DNA from: Bilabrum cf. latius
Taxonomy: Eukaryota > Bigyra: Bicosoecida > Bigyra > Bicosoecida
Length of the DNA stretch: 64,000 nt
Assembly (NCBI GenBank): GCA_965178125.1
Contig: OZ237735.1
Span: 124,001 to 188,000, forward strand
Reading direction: 5' to 3'
In this document: positions 36,714-48,480 of the stretch, in pieces
Position numbering within the stretch: the first letter of the stretch is position 1
Layout: each line of letters opens with the position of its first letter
Notes under the pieces: generated by a model
The model's input: the letters and a program-made list of their open reading frames with translations, nothing else
Told to the model about the DNA's origin: nothing
The model's database searches: none
Position numbers and translations under genes: made by a program

Positions 36714-39700
36714 TCACCCGAGAAACCCAACAGCGTCCGTCATTCCGGTGGCCATTTCGTCCTCGCCGCTGCCCTCTGAATCACCGCCGTGCGACCGCCC
36801 GCTGCTACCAAAGTCTGCACTACCGCGGCAGAACAAAACCCCGGGCACACTCGGCACCACGTCAGCTGTGATGCTCGTGGCAGCACCACTGGGCGTCGCG
36901 CCGCTCGTTTCCCCGAATCGCCCCCTCGCCACGAGATCGAGGGACACTGCGTCGGCAGCAAGCCGCCCCAGCACGCCGGCCGTGAATCGCTGTCGCCTCC
37001 CCGCGGGCATTCGCTGTGCTTCACTTGACACCCTCTCCCACTCCGCATCGAAGCAGACGCGCTGCGCCTCCAGCAAGTCCAGCCTGCTCCTGCCACGAGC
37101 CGCCACTGCATTGGCCCCGATCCCGCCGCCCAGCACGGACTGAAGCCCACCCTTTCGCCCGGGCCCGCACAGCCAAGCAGGCTCGGCCGCAGCTGCCTGG
37201 GCCAAGCACCCCAGCACGTGCGGCAGGTTGACCACGCCCGTGCTGCGGCCCGCCGCCGAGCTCGCGTCGTCTTCTGCCATGCCTTCCAGAGAGCTCCCGT
37301 CGTACTGCCCCCCAGCTGTGGAGCTGGGGGCAGAAGGGTCCCCGCGGCTACCCCCAGCAGGGATGGACTGCGGAGGACCCAGCGAGAGGGCAACCGAGCG
37401 CCCACCCGCCGTGGAGCGCCCCCCGGTCCCCCGTGATCCTGATCCCGCGGCGCCCTTACCCTTGCCTCTGGCCTTCTTCTGGGTGACCGCCACCAGCAAA
37501 GAGTCGGCGGAGAAGGCAAACCACAGAGCATCTCGAATGGCGGCGATGTCCCTGGCGTACTCCCTGCTGCCCGCAGCACCGCTCAACAGAGGCGCCACCT
37601 GCTGCGACGAAGCAGAGGCCCCGCCGCCGCCCCTGCCTCCTTGCACAGGCACCGCGTCATCCACACGCGCGAGGAGAGGCGCAGCCAGGGCGGCCGCTCC
37701 CCCCTTGGCAGACTGCATCGCCCGTGCAGCTGCATCGGCGGCTTCTTGGTCCGGACTCCGGAGGCAGCACCAGCGCAGGGGCCCGGCGGGCAGCACGGCT
37801 GTGGCCGCCTCATCGACGCTGGGCCGCGCCGGGGAGCTGGCAGCGCCGGAGGCAGCCGATCCATCGCTTCCCCTGGTCCTCGCGCTGGCCCTGCCTGCAG
37901 CTTCTGTGAATGCCTGCCTCGCGGTGCTGTCCTGCACCTGTACCCACAACGGAATAGCGTCCCATTCTGGCCGAGGAACAGCCGCAATGAGCCGAGAGGG
38001 CGGGGTGCTGCCATTGCCACTCGCACCGTATCCCGCACCCAATGATAGAGCGTCATCGCTTGCCTCTGTCTCCGGGGGCCTTGAGGTGGCCAGCAGCAGG
38101 GCGGCTTGCTGCGTGGCAGCCAGCGCAAGGGCGCCTGCCTCCCTTGGGCAAAGCTGCAGGCACAGCTGGCACACCATGGCCTGCAGACCCGCGGCGCCCA
38201 GCAGAGCCGACTTTCCCGCTTCGAACCGCCGGCGGGCGCGTCGACTGCGACCGGGCTGCGGCAGCTCCTCGACCAGAGACAGCCGGTCACCCACGGCACC
38301 CCCCTGCACCGCGGCCATCACGCCAGCCGCGAGGGATGCGATGGATGCACGGGCCTGCGAGCCGGAAGCCACGCCCTGGGAGCCTGCCAGCACGCGGCCC
38401 AGCGAGTCCCAGGCCCCCGCCCCACCCCGCAGGAACGTGCCTCTCCTGGCACACTGCTGCAGGCCGAGCTGCAGCGCCCGCGCGGCGAATGCCTCGGGGG
38501 AGGGCGCCCTGGTCTCGTCATGCACGCCCAGGCCTCCGCCCCCGCTGCGCCTGCTCTCGATGTCGCTCGTGCTGAAACCGTCTTCCATGGATGAGCCGCC
38601 GCCAAGCTCGCTCGAGAGCCCACCCACGACCCCGCTCCCGTCCGGGCTCGTGCTGCCGCCCCTCGCCCCACCGAATGCGCTGTCGCTGCCGAACGACGAC
38701 AGGCGCGCTGGCCGGACCCCCGTTGCACCGTCCCCGTCCCGGCCCTCGGACTGGGCCCAGTACCGCGGCGCAGCCCACTCTAGTTCCCTGGGGGGCCACT
38801 GCGCAGCCTCTCTCGCCGCCCTCACGAGCCCCAGCGACAGCGCCCTCGCGAATGCGGCCAGCACCTGAGCGGGCATCACGACGTCCCTCGGTGCCTCGAG
38901 TGCGCCCATGGGCGGGCACAGCCGGGGCCCCGCGACCCTCTCATGCTCCGAGAGCGAGTCGCCGCCGCTGTGGTGCCCCCCGGTGATCGTGGCGAGGTCT
39001 GCTTCCCTGCGCGCCTCGAGGGCAGGCTCGGCCTCGTCCTGGTGCTGCCCCGCCCGCCGCCTCAGCGCCTCGTCTCCGCCCGCCCGACGGAGCCCCTACT
39101 GGAGGCGAGGGGAGAGCTTGGGGGGAGGCGGGGCCCCAACTGCGGCCGCGGCCGCTGCGGACGCTCTCAGGTCTGTGCCTGGCGGCAGGATGGCCCGGCC
39201 CGCCTTCCGAGCCAACACCCCGGTGCGACGGGCGGCAGGCGGGAGGTCAACCGGCTCCTCTCGTCGGTCGCTCTCCAGACTGCCCCCTGCCGGCATGGGT
39301 GCCGGTGCGGGACCATCTAGCTCGCCAGAGTGTTGGCCTCCGTCCATGTCGTCCATCGAAGCAGCAGCAGCAGCAGCAGATATCCCTGTCCCTGTCCCTG
39401 TGGTAGTCCCATCCCCACCAATGCCGTCCTCTGAAGCCAATTCGGTGCTAGCGCCGGCCTGCACCCGCGCCACCGCTCGAGCAAGCGTTGAAGACAAAGC
39501 CCCGGCTCGATTTGAGACCATCGCCAGCTCCACCGCCCCAGAGGCCGGTGCACCCTCCACCTCGAGCAACCCCTCCGCACCCTCCACTACCCCCAGCCTC
39601 ACCGGTTGCATGGCCACAAGCAGCGCCTCCTCCCTCCATGCGTCCGCGGGATCCTCATCGTAGCCCGCGCTCAGTTCGTCCCCGCCCTGCCGTTCCTTGC

Positions 39701-42700
39701 TGGCAGCACGCAGCGCGTCCCATGCCCAGCCGGGGCACGTCCCCGTCTGCACTGCTGGCACCACCAGTCCCGGGGAGACGGGAGGGCCCACTCCATCCGT
39801 GGACGGCGCCGGCACGATGCGCAAGGCGTCCATTGCTTGCAGTCGAGCCCGGGCCACATCCGACTCGGACACGGACTCGTTCCTGGGACCCCCTCGGCTT
39901 CCGCGCACAACGCGCGGGCCCGGCGCCCCGCACATGCGGCGGGCGGTCTCGTGGGTCACCCCCTCGTCCAGCACGGAGCGCATGTATCGCACGGCCCGCC
40001 GCAGCTCTTTGTCCTCCGCCGACAGCCGCTACCCGACCCAGGCATCCATCGTCTCAGCGAGCATCGCCCAGCTATCGGCGGCTGCCAGGCACAGAGCGCA
40101 CGCATCCCGCATTGCCGCCGCTGCGCGCCTTGCAGCGAGAGATCCAGCCTGCAGCGCACTGCGGCGCGCCATGCCTCCAGGGGCCACGCCAAACGCAGCG
40201 TGCGCCAGCCGCTCCAGCTGGCTTACAGCCACGCGCAACGGCCCAGCAAGGAGCTGCCCCACCCGGCTACCTTGCCTGTCGCCCACGGCTCCACCATCCC
40301 CGTCCCCATCAGTGTTGCCTTCGTCGCGCGGACTCTCTGCCCGCCGAGAGGTGCCAAACGTCATGGCGCCTGCCGACAGTCCGCAGAACGGAGCTAGTCT
40401 CACCAGGACTGTCTCAGCCTCGGCACACTCGGATCGAGCGGCATCAAGGTCGGCATGCAGCGCACCCTCGAGCTCCATCTCAGCCCTCTTCTCGTCTTCT
40501 CCTTCTACTCCCACTCCTTCCAGCGGCCCGTACGCCTACCCAAAGGCTTCATCCACAGCTCCTGCAAACGAGATGCAGGCAGCGGCGCGGGCCACGTCCC
40601 CACACACCAGGGCCCCAGTTGACTGCACCGCCGCTCTGCACAGCACCGCTACGGCGCCGTCGGATGCCACCGCTCGCGCCTTCCCTCGCATCGCGTCACG
40701 CTTGGCACACGCGGCACGCCAACCCAGCCGCTCGGCCCCTTGGATCCGATCGGTGAGTGCATCTCTCCACGCCTGCAGCTCGAAGTCGCCTCGGCTGCTC
40801 CCGCGTACCAGGTCGGCGGCTGCCAGCAGCTCTCCTTGCCCCGGCCATGCCTCCATGGCCTGCCTCCGACGCCGTGCCGCCCGCTGCATGGGCCCTGCCG
40901 GTGCCTTGTTGCGCAGGGGGTGCAGGTCGGGCTTCTGCGTGGCGCTGACGTGCACTGTCTCGGGGCGGCCATCGGGCCTCTTCCTGCGCTGCGGACGAGA
41001 GGCAGTCGCGGCGAGCTGTGCGGCCGTCAGGCGGACGGATGGCTTGAGCGCGTCGGCAGCTACGGCTGGCTGTTCGCTCGGCCGAGGGTCGTCGTAGGCG
41101 CCCACGCTAGGCACGACCGAGACCGCATCTTCGCCAGCTGCCAAGGACGAGGCGGCACTGGCTTTGGAACCCGATCGGAGAGAAGCGATGCTCACGCTGT
41201 GCGCGGCCGACACTCCTTCACCCGGCCCTGCCTCGCCGTTCAACCCACCGTGTCCTTGTGCGAGCCTCGTTTGTGCACCCTCCCCATCCTCGCTATCCAT
41301 AGCATCGAGCCCACCCCCTAGCACCCCCATGGCCACCTGGAGCTCCATGGGCTTCCTCAGCTCGGTGATGAAGGAACGACTCGCCCAGCCCAGGCGCGTG
41401 GCCAGGGCGCGCGCCGCTTCCCCCTTGGCCGCGGCCATCTGCTCGCCCATCTCCGAAAAGCAGAGGCACGCCCGCACCACGTCCCCAGCCGGCCGTGCCA
41501 GCGAGGCATCCAACTCTTCAGCCCCCAGCGCACCCGCCTCTGCAGCTCGCAGCAGCTGGCTCACTAGTCCCTCGGGGCTGGCAAGGAACGAGTCCAGTCG
41601 CTGGATGGTGCTCTCGGGCTAGAGTCCCCTGAGGCGCTGCAGCAGCTCCCGGTCAGCCGCCAGCAGCGGGCTAGTGCCTCGACTTCCGTCCCCTGCCTTT
41701 GAGCCATCGACCGAGGGCCCCACGCGGACAACGGGTACGCCTGTGCTGCCTGCCGCGCCGCAGATCCAGTCCCTGCATTGCATTGCGGCGCTTATGGTGC
41801 ACTAGGTCATGGTCTCACTCGATGCCTTGTCGGCTGCCTCGTCGTCCTCAGCGTCCATATCGGCTTCAATCGAATCGCCCCCGTCGGTAGTAGCACTTCC
41901 GCCGCCCAAAGCCTGGTCCAGCACAAGCGTAGCGTCCATCTGCGTGCTGATGCGGGGGAGCCTAGACAGGAAGGCTGCTCGTTCCAAGGGATCGTCCGGC
42001 AGCCCTCCGGCGGTTGCGGCGCCCTTCCCACCCTTTGCCTTGCCCTTCGCCTTGTCCTTGCCCTTTGCCTTGCTGTCCTTGCTCTTGCTCCCGGCTGCTG
42101 CTGCTGCCTCCTCGCTAGCCCCCCCTAGCCTGTGCTCCTGCAGCTGCTGTAGCAAGCGGGCTTCAGCAGACGCAGACGGCATCGACCAAGGCCCGTCGTG
42201 GACCTCTGACCCGCTGCTCGACGCCTCTACCCTCCCAGGATCTGACGACCTTTCGCCGGCATCCATGCCTAATCGAACAATGTCCCACAGGCTAGACGCA
42301 GTTTCTCTGCCGATGGCAGCTCCTGCATCATCCGTGCCAGTGGCATTGCTGTCGTCCTCTCGCACTAGTCCCGACACACCGGCGATGGCACGACCGCTCA
42401 GAAGGCACTGGGCGATCCACTGGCAAAGATGTGCGAGGCTTTCGTCCATCTCGTCCGGCTCTGGCTCCGCGCCAGCTCCCCCATCATTCTGGCCCGCACC
42501 TGCCCCAGAGGTGCTGTCGTCCTGACCCTCCAGCTCCACCTCCTCCGTCGGCGCCTCGCTTGCGGTGGAGCCGACCGCTCCACCATTCCCAGCATCGCCA
42601 TCGGACGCGATGCGAGGAAGCCCCTGCGCTTGGGACCGCAAAAAAGATTGAATCGCCACCGCAAGTTCCTAAGGCCCCGTTCCCCCCTCGCCCCCTTCCC

Positions 42701-45700
42701 CTTGACTGTCGCCCTCGCCAGACATAGACTCGTCCCCGGCCGCCTATTCTAGCGCCTCCCATACAGCCGCAGCCGTCCTGGCGTACAATCCCACGAGGCG
42801 CGCCCCAACCTCTGCAAGTCGGTTCGTGCGATCCTCCGAATTCCTGCATTGCATCGCCGCCGCTGCCTCTCCAGCCAGTGCCCCAGCCTCCACGGCCAGC
42901 GACTGCTATGGGCTGCAGGGAAGGTCGACTAGCAGCAGCCCCCCATCCCGAGCCGCGCCCGCGCCTCCACCCCCTCCTGTTGCAGATACTGCCCTGGCAG
43001 AAGCAACGCGGGCATACAGCACCTCAACCAGCGCCGGGTGCACCTGCAGCCTGCGCACGAGTGCTATGCCGCGCTCCAGGGGTGAGAGGCTGCCCGCTTC
43101 CTCGTCCTCGGCCGAGCTGCCTCCCTTGCCTCCTCCCTTCTTGCCCTTTTCCTTGCCCTTGCCCTTGTCTTTCTCACCCTTTGATGGCTTGCCTTTCGAC
43201 TTATCCTTCCCCTTGCCCTTACCCTTGCCCTTGCTAGCCGCGCCTCCGGAAGCAGCGGCCGCAGCCTCCCTCGCGGCCGCTTGGCGCTCTTCTCGCCTCG
43301 TCGACCGCTCGTCGCAAGAGGCCAGTGCCGCTTCTAGCACACGCTCCCAGGACGGCGGGGTCCCAAACTGCCGGGAGGTGCTGCGACTGCCGGCCGCTAG
43401 CTGGTCACTCGCGTCATCGTCGTCCTGCTGTGAGGCCGAGGTGCCGCCGCCCTCCGCCTCGTCGCCCGCTGCAGGAGCAGCGACGGGCCGCAGGCACCCC
43501 GCAGCGAGCGAGCCCAGCTCAAAGAGGGAGTCTGCCGCCCTTAGCGCCACAGTGCAGTGCGCGCCGCGGCCCTCTGCCATGGCAGCCAGCTGTTGGAGCC
43601 AGGCGGGGGAGTGCGGGCCACCACGTGCAGCTGCCAGGTCTGGGTCTGGGTCAGTTGCGCTGCCTCCATGCTAGCCTGCATCACCCTCTTCTCTCTAACG
43701 CCCGCCCTCACCCTCGCCCTCACCCTCACCCTAGTTCCCAGCCCGCCTCTACTCTCCCTCGAACCACGCGATGGAGTCCTCCAGCAGGCCCCTGGCAGAG
43801 GCCACCCCCAGGCCCCACATGCTGGCCAGGCGGTTCGCCGCAGACGCCGGCGCGCTGCAGGCCGGTCCACAGCACCTGTCCAGCGCCTGCTCGGCCCACG
43901 GCGGGAGGGTCACGTTAGAGCTGGTACCATCGCCCGCAGGCCGGGGCAGGCTCGCGCCATCGACCTACAGCTGCGACCAACCGATCGCGCCGACGAGCAT
44001 TCCCCGACTCGGCATGACGCAGCTGATGTCACTCCCAAACAACTCGCTCCACGGTCCAGGCTCGGTCACCCGCAGCCTGGGCTGCAGCGAGGTGCCCCCT
44101 TCGCTCGAGTCGCTCTCGCGACTATCGAAGTCGATCTGGCGGGACACAGCTGCCAGCAGCCGACCCACGGCAGGCCCGGCCCCGCACTCCAGTTCCTCCT
44201 CGCCTGCGGTCAGGTACCCCAGGAGTGCCCTCCTTCGCACCGCCACGAGCTCTGGATCCGCCCAGCGCTCCCCCAGCACCACCCTAAGTGAGCCGCTACC
44301 TCCCGCCCCGCCTGCCTCCCGCAGCAGAGAGGCCACGACATGCAGAGGCACAGGTGCTGGCAGGGCAGCCTGTCCGCCTGGCGAGCCCGTCGGTGCCGAC
44401 AGGAACACCCGCCCCACGATCGCCTCCCGCCAAGCCGCCCAGTCCCAGACTGCCGTGCCGCCCGCCACGCCCCCTGCCGCCCGCCGGGCGTCCTCCGCGG
44501 TCCACCCGGGCGCCACCCACCCGCCGCTCGTGGCGGCACCCGCCGGCAAACGACCATTCGGCACACCTGCAAACGAAGGCAGCGCCAGCCTCCGCTGCAG
44601 CTCCACGCTGCCCCCACCGGCACCCCCGAAAGGCATCTCGAGCCTGGCCACCCCGGCCCTCTCGTACCCCCACGTGCCCCGTCCCTGCCCCGCCAGCCGC
44701 GCCCTCCTTGCAGACGCTTCCCGCCGCCTGTCCTCGAGGCGAGAGAACACCCCCGTCACGAAGGCCCGGCGGATACCCTCCCACTCCTCCGCGCTGACTC
44801 CAAGCAGCTCCTCGCTCGCCGCTTCCGCCGCCTCCTCGGACTTGCCCGCCCGCAAAAGCCGCGCCCGCTCCCGCTCCGCTGCGCCCGCGGCCGTCTGGAG
44901 ACGCCGCACGGTCTCCAGCGCAGCGGAGACGATCCCGCGAGCCGCATCCCCCGCGACAACCTCCGCCTCGGCCCTCCTCGCGGCTTCCCCCGCCTGGATC
45001 GCCTCCCGCCGGGCCCTCCTCACGGGCTCCTGCTCCTGCCACTGGCGCGCCGCCTCGGCACGCAGCTCGGCTCGCAGCCGCCCGCCCTCCGTCCGCAGCC
45101 GCGCCTCCCGCTCGGCCTCCCGCCTCCGCGCCCAGGCAACGGCCTCTCTGTCCCGTGCCGCCTCCCGTCGCCTCCTCCTCAGGTTGCTCTCGGCCTGGGC
45201 GCGGTCCGCCCGGGCCCGCACGAGAAACCCCTCCAGCGCCGCCTCCTCCTCGTCCTCCACCGCCTGACGGGCCGCGGACCGCTCCCTGGCCGCCTCCTGC
45301 ACGCGCTGCCGGGTCACCAGCTCGTGATGGCCCCGTGCCGCCTCCTGTCGGCGGGCCCTCAGTTCCTCAGCGAACCTTCGCACCCCTTCCCTGTCCATCC
45401 CTGCAGCCGCCTGTGCCGCCAACCTCTTCTTGAAGGCGACAGGGTCTTCCTGCTGTGCCCTGAGCCCGTCCTCCGCCAGTGCCCGCGCTACCTCCTCTGG
45501 ATCCGCCCCCGGCTGCGCGGCGGGTCCCCCCGGCCCCAGGGGAACCCCCTGTGCCCTGAGCCGCGCCTCGTGCTCCCTCACCCCGCCCTCCGCGTCCTGG
45601 CGGGCCTCCCGCCTGGCTGCCTCGGCCCTGAGCTCGCGGGCCCGGAGCGCCGCCAGCTCAACTCCTAGGTCTCTCCTCTTGCGTTCCTTTACGACTTCCA

Positions 45701-46559
45701 TCACCGCGTCGTGGTCCCGCTTGGACTCCTGCATGAAGGCTGTCAGGAAGGAGCGGGCCTCGCGGCGGCTCTCCTGCTGCTCCTCGCGAGCCCTCTGCCG
45801 CTCCTCATCCAGTCGCTCGATCTCAGACAGTTCTTTTTTCTTGGCACGGCGCTCGGCTCTGTGCATCTTGTCCGCGAACCTGCGCACACGGGCTTCTTCT
45901 AGCGCCCGCTTCGGCGGCACGCCTTCCTCCAGGGCCTTCACTACCTTGTCGCGCTCAGCGGTGCGCGCCCGCGCCTTAACTGCTGCACGGGAGCCCCGAG
46001 ACTGCGTCATTCGTCCCTGCGATGCTGCCAGCATGCCGACCCCGCCCCGGACGGAGGTCGCTGCTGCAGGTCTGGCACCAGACACGCTGCCAGCACGGGA
46101 GGTAACCGGGGCCTCAACGCGTTTGCCCTTTGAAAATGCACTCTCAGCTTTTGCAAGAGCTACTCCTGTCACGCGAATGGCGTGGAGCAGCTTCAATGCC
46201 GATCCACGCTGCTCCGAGGCGACGTCCAGCAGCAGCTCTCGGCTGGCTCCATCCACTCCGGCTGCCTAGAGGATGGGTAACAGCTTCTCGAAGTTCCTAA
46301 CTTTAGCGCTACTAGATTGCTTGTCGGTCAGATTGGGAAGTATCTCCTCTTCGTCGATAAAGCCAAGCTCGCAAATCAGTTTAGCAAATCGAACACCGTT
46401 CGCAAACTCGCCCGGTATACTTTGAGGGCGCACAGTCATGCCAGCGCGTTTTTTCAACCATCGGCAAAGTTCGCTTGCCATTGCCGCCCTAGCAACAGCC
46501 CGGGGGTCTTGGTGTTGGAGGCGGCGAAAATCCATCCGTTGGGGAGGACGGATCGGCAT
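36714..46559 (-). CDS. SPEF2: Giant SPEF2/CPC1-like central-pair flagellar protein
   Basis: A single frame of about 3,281 residues, stop TGA. TAGs read as Gln: 46266, 43965, 43749, 43731, 43695, 43671, 42906, 42744, 42669, 41802, 41619, 40536, 40029 and 39096. The N-terminus is a SPEF2-type calponin-homology domain: SELCRWLKKRAG, then SSAKVRNFEKLLPIL, TAG, AAGV. This parallels the animal form SSAKLNNFSRLEPTLNLLGV. A long Arg/Glu/Ala-rich coiled coil follows (about 45800-44800). Two Lys/Gly runs (KGKGKGKDKSKGK near 43200; KAKGKDKAKGKAKGGK near 42050) are common in central-pair proteins. No adenylate-kinase P-loop was seen. SPEF2/CPC1 is part of the C1b projection of the axoneme. Human SPEF2 is about 1,800 residues; the excess here is low-complexity. 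An alternative start is the Met at 46481, at the CH domain edge. That the C-terminal half belongs to the same gene rests on the unbroken frame. Confidence 0.78.
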
Positions 46560-46866
46560 TGTGCACGCAACTGGTGGTCTGCGGCACCGCAGGCGATACG
46601 CAGCATGTGAATGAGTTCGATCGTTTTGCGTTGGCTAATGCTTAATGCTGAATTGCCGCAATCCTCGCACGCACACGCACGGCTCCGCGATCCCTCCCCA
46701 AGTGGGCCCAAACTATGAAGCGGGCGATCCGCTGGAGAAAGGCACCCAAGCCGCACGCGGCCACGCAGGACAGCAGCGGCTCCTCCGACTCTCCTCCTAG
46801 CAAGGGGGGGGAGAGCAAGGACGAATCCACTCTCAGTCCCGGGTCACCAAGCCCCCCGCTGGCACC
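46560..46866. other. Intergenic spacer between cathepsin B and SPEF2-like genes
   Basis: About 307 bp between two minus-strand genes. The frame of the SPEF2-like gene stays open some way upstream but has no coding character. I see no RNA gene. A G-run (46806-46812) is the only notable feature. Confidence 0.5.
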
Positions 46867-48269
46867 TCACGCATCACCGGCCACGGGCTGGTCCTCGATG
46901 CCGCACTCGTCCACGCCCTTGGCGATCTTGAAGAGGCCCTCAGCGCCCCAGCTCTTGTTCCACGAGTTCTTCACCAGCCAGTAGTCCTCGCCGTTCTCGG
47001 TGCCATACCCGATCACCTCCACGGCGTGTCCGCCCAGTGCGCTGCCGGTCTGGTGGCGGTACACTCCCCTGCGAGAAGCAACAAGATGAAAGGACAAGGA
47101 AGGATAGATAAACAAGTTAAGAGAGAATTCGAGCGGCCGTCGCGTGCTTCACGGGCGGCGGCAATCGCGATCGAGCGAGCCACCGCCGTTCTATCCACTC
47201 TTCTATTCCACTCACGACTTGTACGTCAGGAAGTCTTCGTACACGGTGAAGGCCACGGTGACCCCGCCGTCCTGCACGAGGCTCTGCATCATGTCCTGCA
47301 CGCTGTTCAGCCCGTAGCTCTTCTTGGCGAAGTGCTTGTCCTGGGCCCAGGGGGTGCCGTACGCGCTGTTGGAGCACGACTTGGGGCTGGGGCAGGCGGG
47401 GGTGCTGCCGCCCTCCTGGCACGGGGGCAGCTTGCTCTGCACGTGGTGCGCGCACTGGGGCAGCTGGTAGGGGAAGCAGCCCTCGTTCGAGCCGTAGTCG
47501 CCGCCGGTCACCAGGCCGGTCTTGACGAAGTAATCCCAGGCCTCGGAGGGGATGCCGCCGTCGCAGCCGCTGGAGCCGAAGCACCCGCCGAACAGGTTGC
47601 AGCAGGAGGTGGTCTCCTGGGCGGAGAGCTCGAGGGCCACGGCGCCCTTGGTGGCGATGCACAGCCGGCCCTGGAACGTCTCGGTGGACGAGACGGCCCA
47701 GCATGAGCCGCAGCTTGCCTGCGATGCGGAGTGGCGAAGCAATGTGACCTAACGCAAGTGAAATGCTTGCGAGCTGCCTGGAACACTCGTGTTCTAATTA
47801 TAGTTTGCGATTTACGAAAGCTGCGGATCCATCTAGGCTGCACGGTGGCGCGCTTCTTACCTGGTCCTCGATGTGGCCAGTCACGTTCTGGCACACGGGC
47901 CAGTTGGAGCGGACATCAAACTGCGAATTCGGGGGGAGAGGGCGGCGACTCCAAAGAGCAGAAAGCACATGCATTCGCGGGACTCAGCGGAAAGGGAGCA
48001 GGTGGAAAATGCACACCATATCTCACGGAGTCGGGAAGCTCTACGCGTTTCTCGGGCGTCCAGACAGGAAGTTTGCTGTGGGCAGACTTTCCCTCCTCGA
48101 TCTTGGCTCCAAGCAGCTTCTTGATGTCCTCGCGAGTTGCGTTTAGGAACCGCTCGTTAATGCCCGCCTCCCAGGTTGCCTTCCGCTGCACTTCCGTCAG
48201 GAAGGCAGGAGTCATGATAGGAGATGCATACGCTGCAGTAGCCGCAACAACTGCGATCAGGCTGAGCAT
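46867..48269 (-). CDS. Cathepsin B-like cysteine protease (C1A)
   Basis: Four exons: 48269-48027, 47920-47861, 47718-47216, 47068-46867 (introns 106, 142 and 147 nt), 335 residues, TGA stop, no TAG. A signal peptide ([17 protein letters not shown]) is followed by a propeptide ([25 protein letters not shown]) and the mature start [14 protein letters not shown]. Catalytic residues are Gln101 (oxyanion hole, last codon of exon 2), Cys107 in SCGSCW, His283 in [11 protein letters not shown] and Asn303 in NSW. The segment [12 protein letters not shown] is the cathepsin B occluding loop with its His pair, which gives dipeptidyl-carboxypeptidase activity in the family. It is expected in lysosome-like compartments or secreted. 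All exon junctions restore the family sequence exactly, which confirms the splice rules used elsewhere. Confidence 0.94.
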
Positions 48270-48480
48270 AAGAAGACCCGAAAGCGCAAGAATGCGTCTG
48301 CTGGAGTGGTGGATGCAATAAACCAGATCGATAGTCCAAAGCAACACGCTATTTAGTTGAAGAGTTGCAGTTGGCACAAAATCTTACTTTACTGCACGGT
48401 CTTGCGGCTAGTCGCTCAGGGATAACGCCAGAATGTCGTTAGTATTAAGTAATACCGCGGGTAGCTGAGGTTTAGACGCC
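48270..48480. promoter_or_regulatory. Head-to-head intergenic region (cathepsin B / oxygenase)
   Basis: A 211-bp gap between divergent start codons, AT-richer than the flanking genes. An in-frame TGA shortly upstream of 48481 sets the oxygenase start. A shared promoter is inferred from geometry only. Confidence 0.4.

Noticed and set aside
37228-38868. Long + strand frames opposite the SPEF2-like gene (also 39488-41097 and 43771-45668)
   Set aside because: Composition is Pro/Ser/Arg-rich with no motif, as expected from the antisense of Ala/Gly/Arg-rich coding sequence. The minus strand carries the CH domain and the continuous frame.
43676-43752. A 77-nt intron with donor GTAGAG and acceptor TGCAG in the SPEF2-like gene
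   Set aside because: Removing it shifts the frame and meets TAA about 44 codons later, whereas leaving it in keeps the frame open. Kept as a point to test by cDNA.
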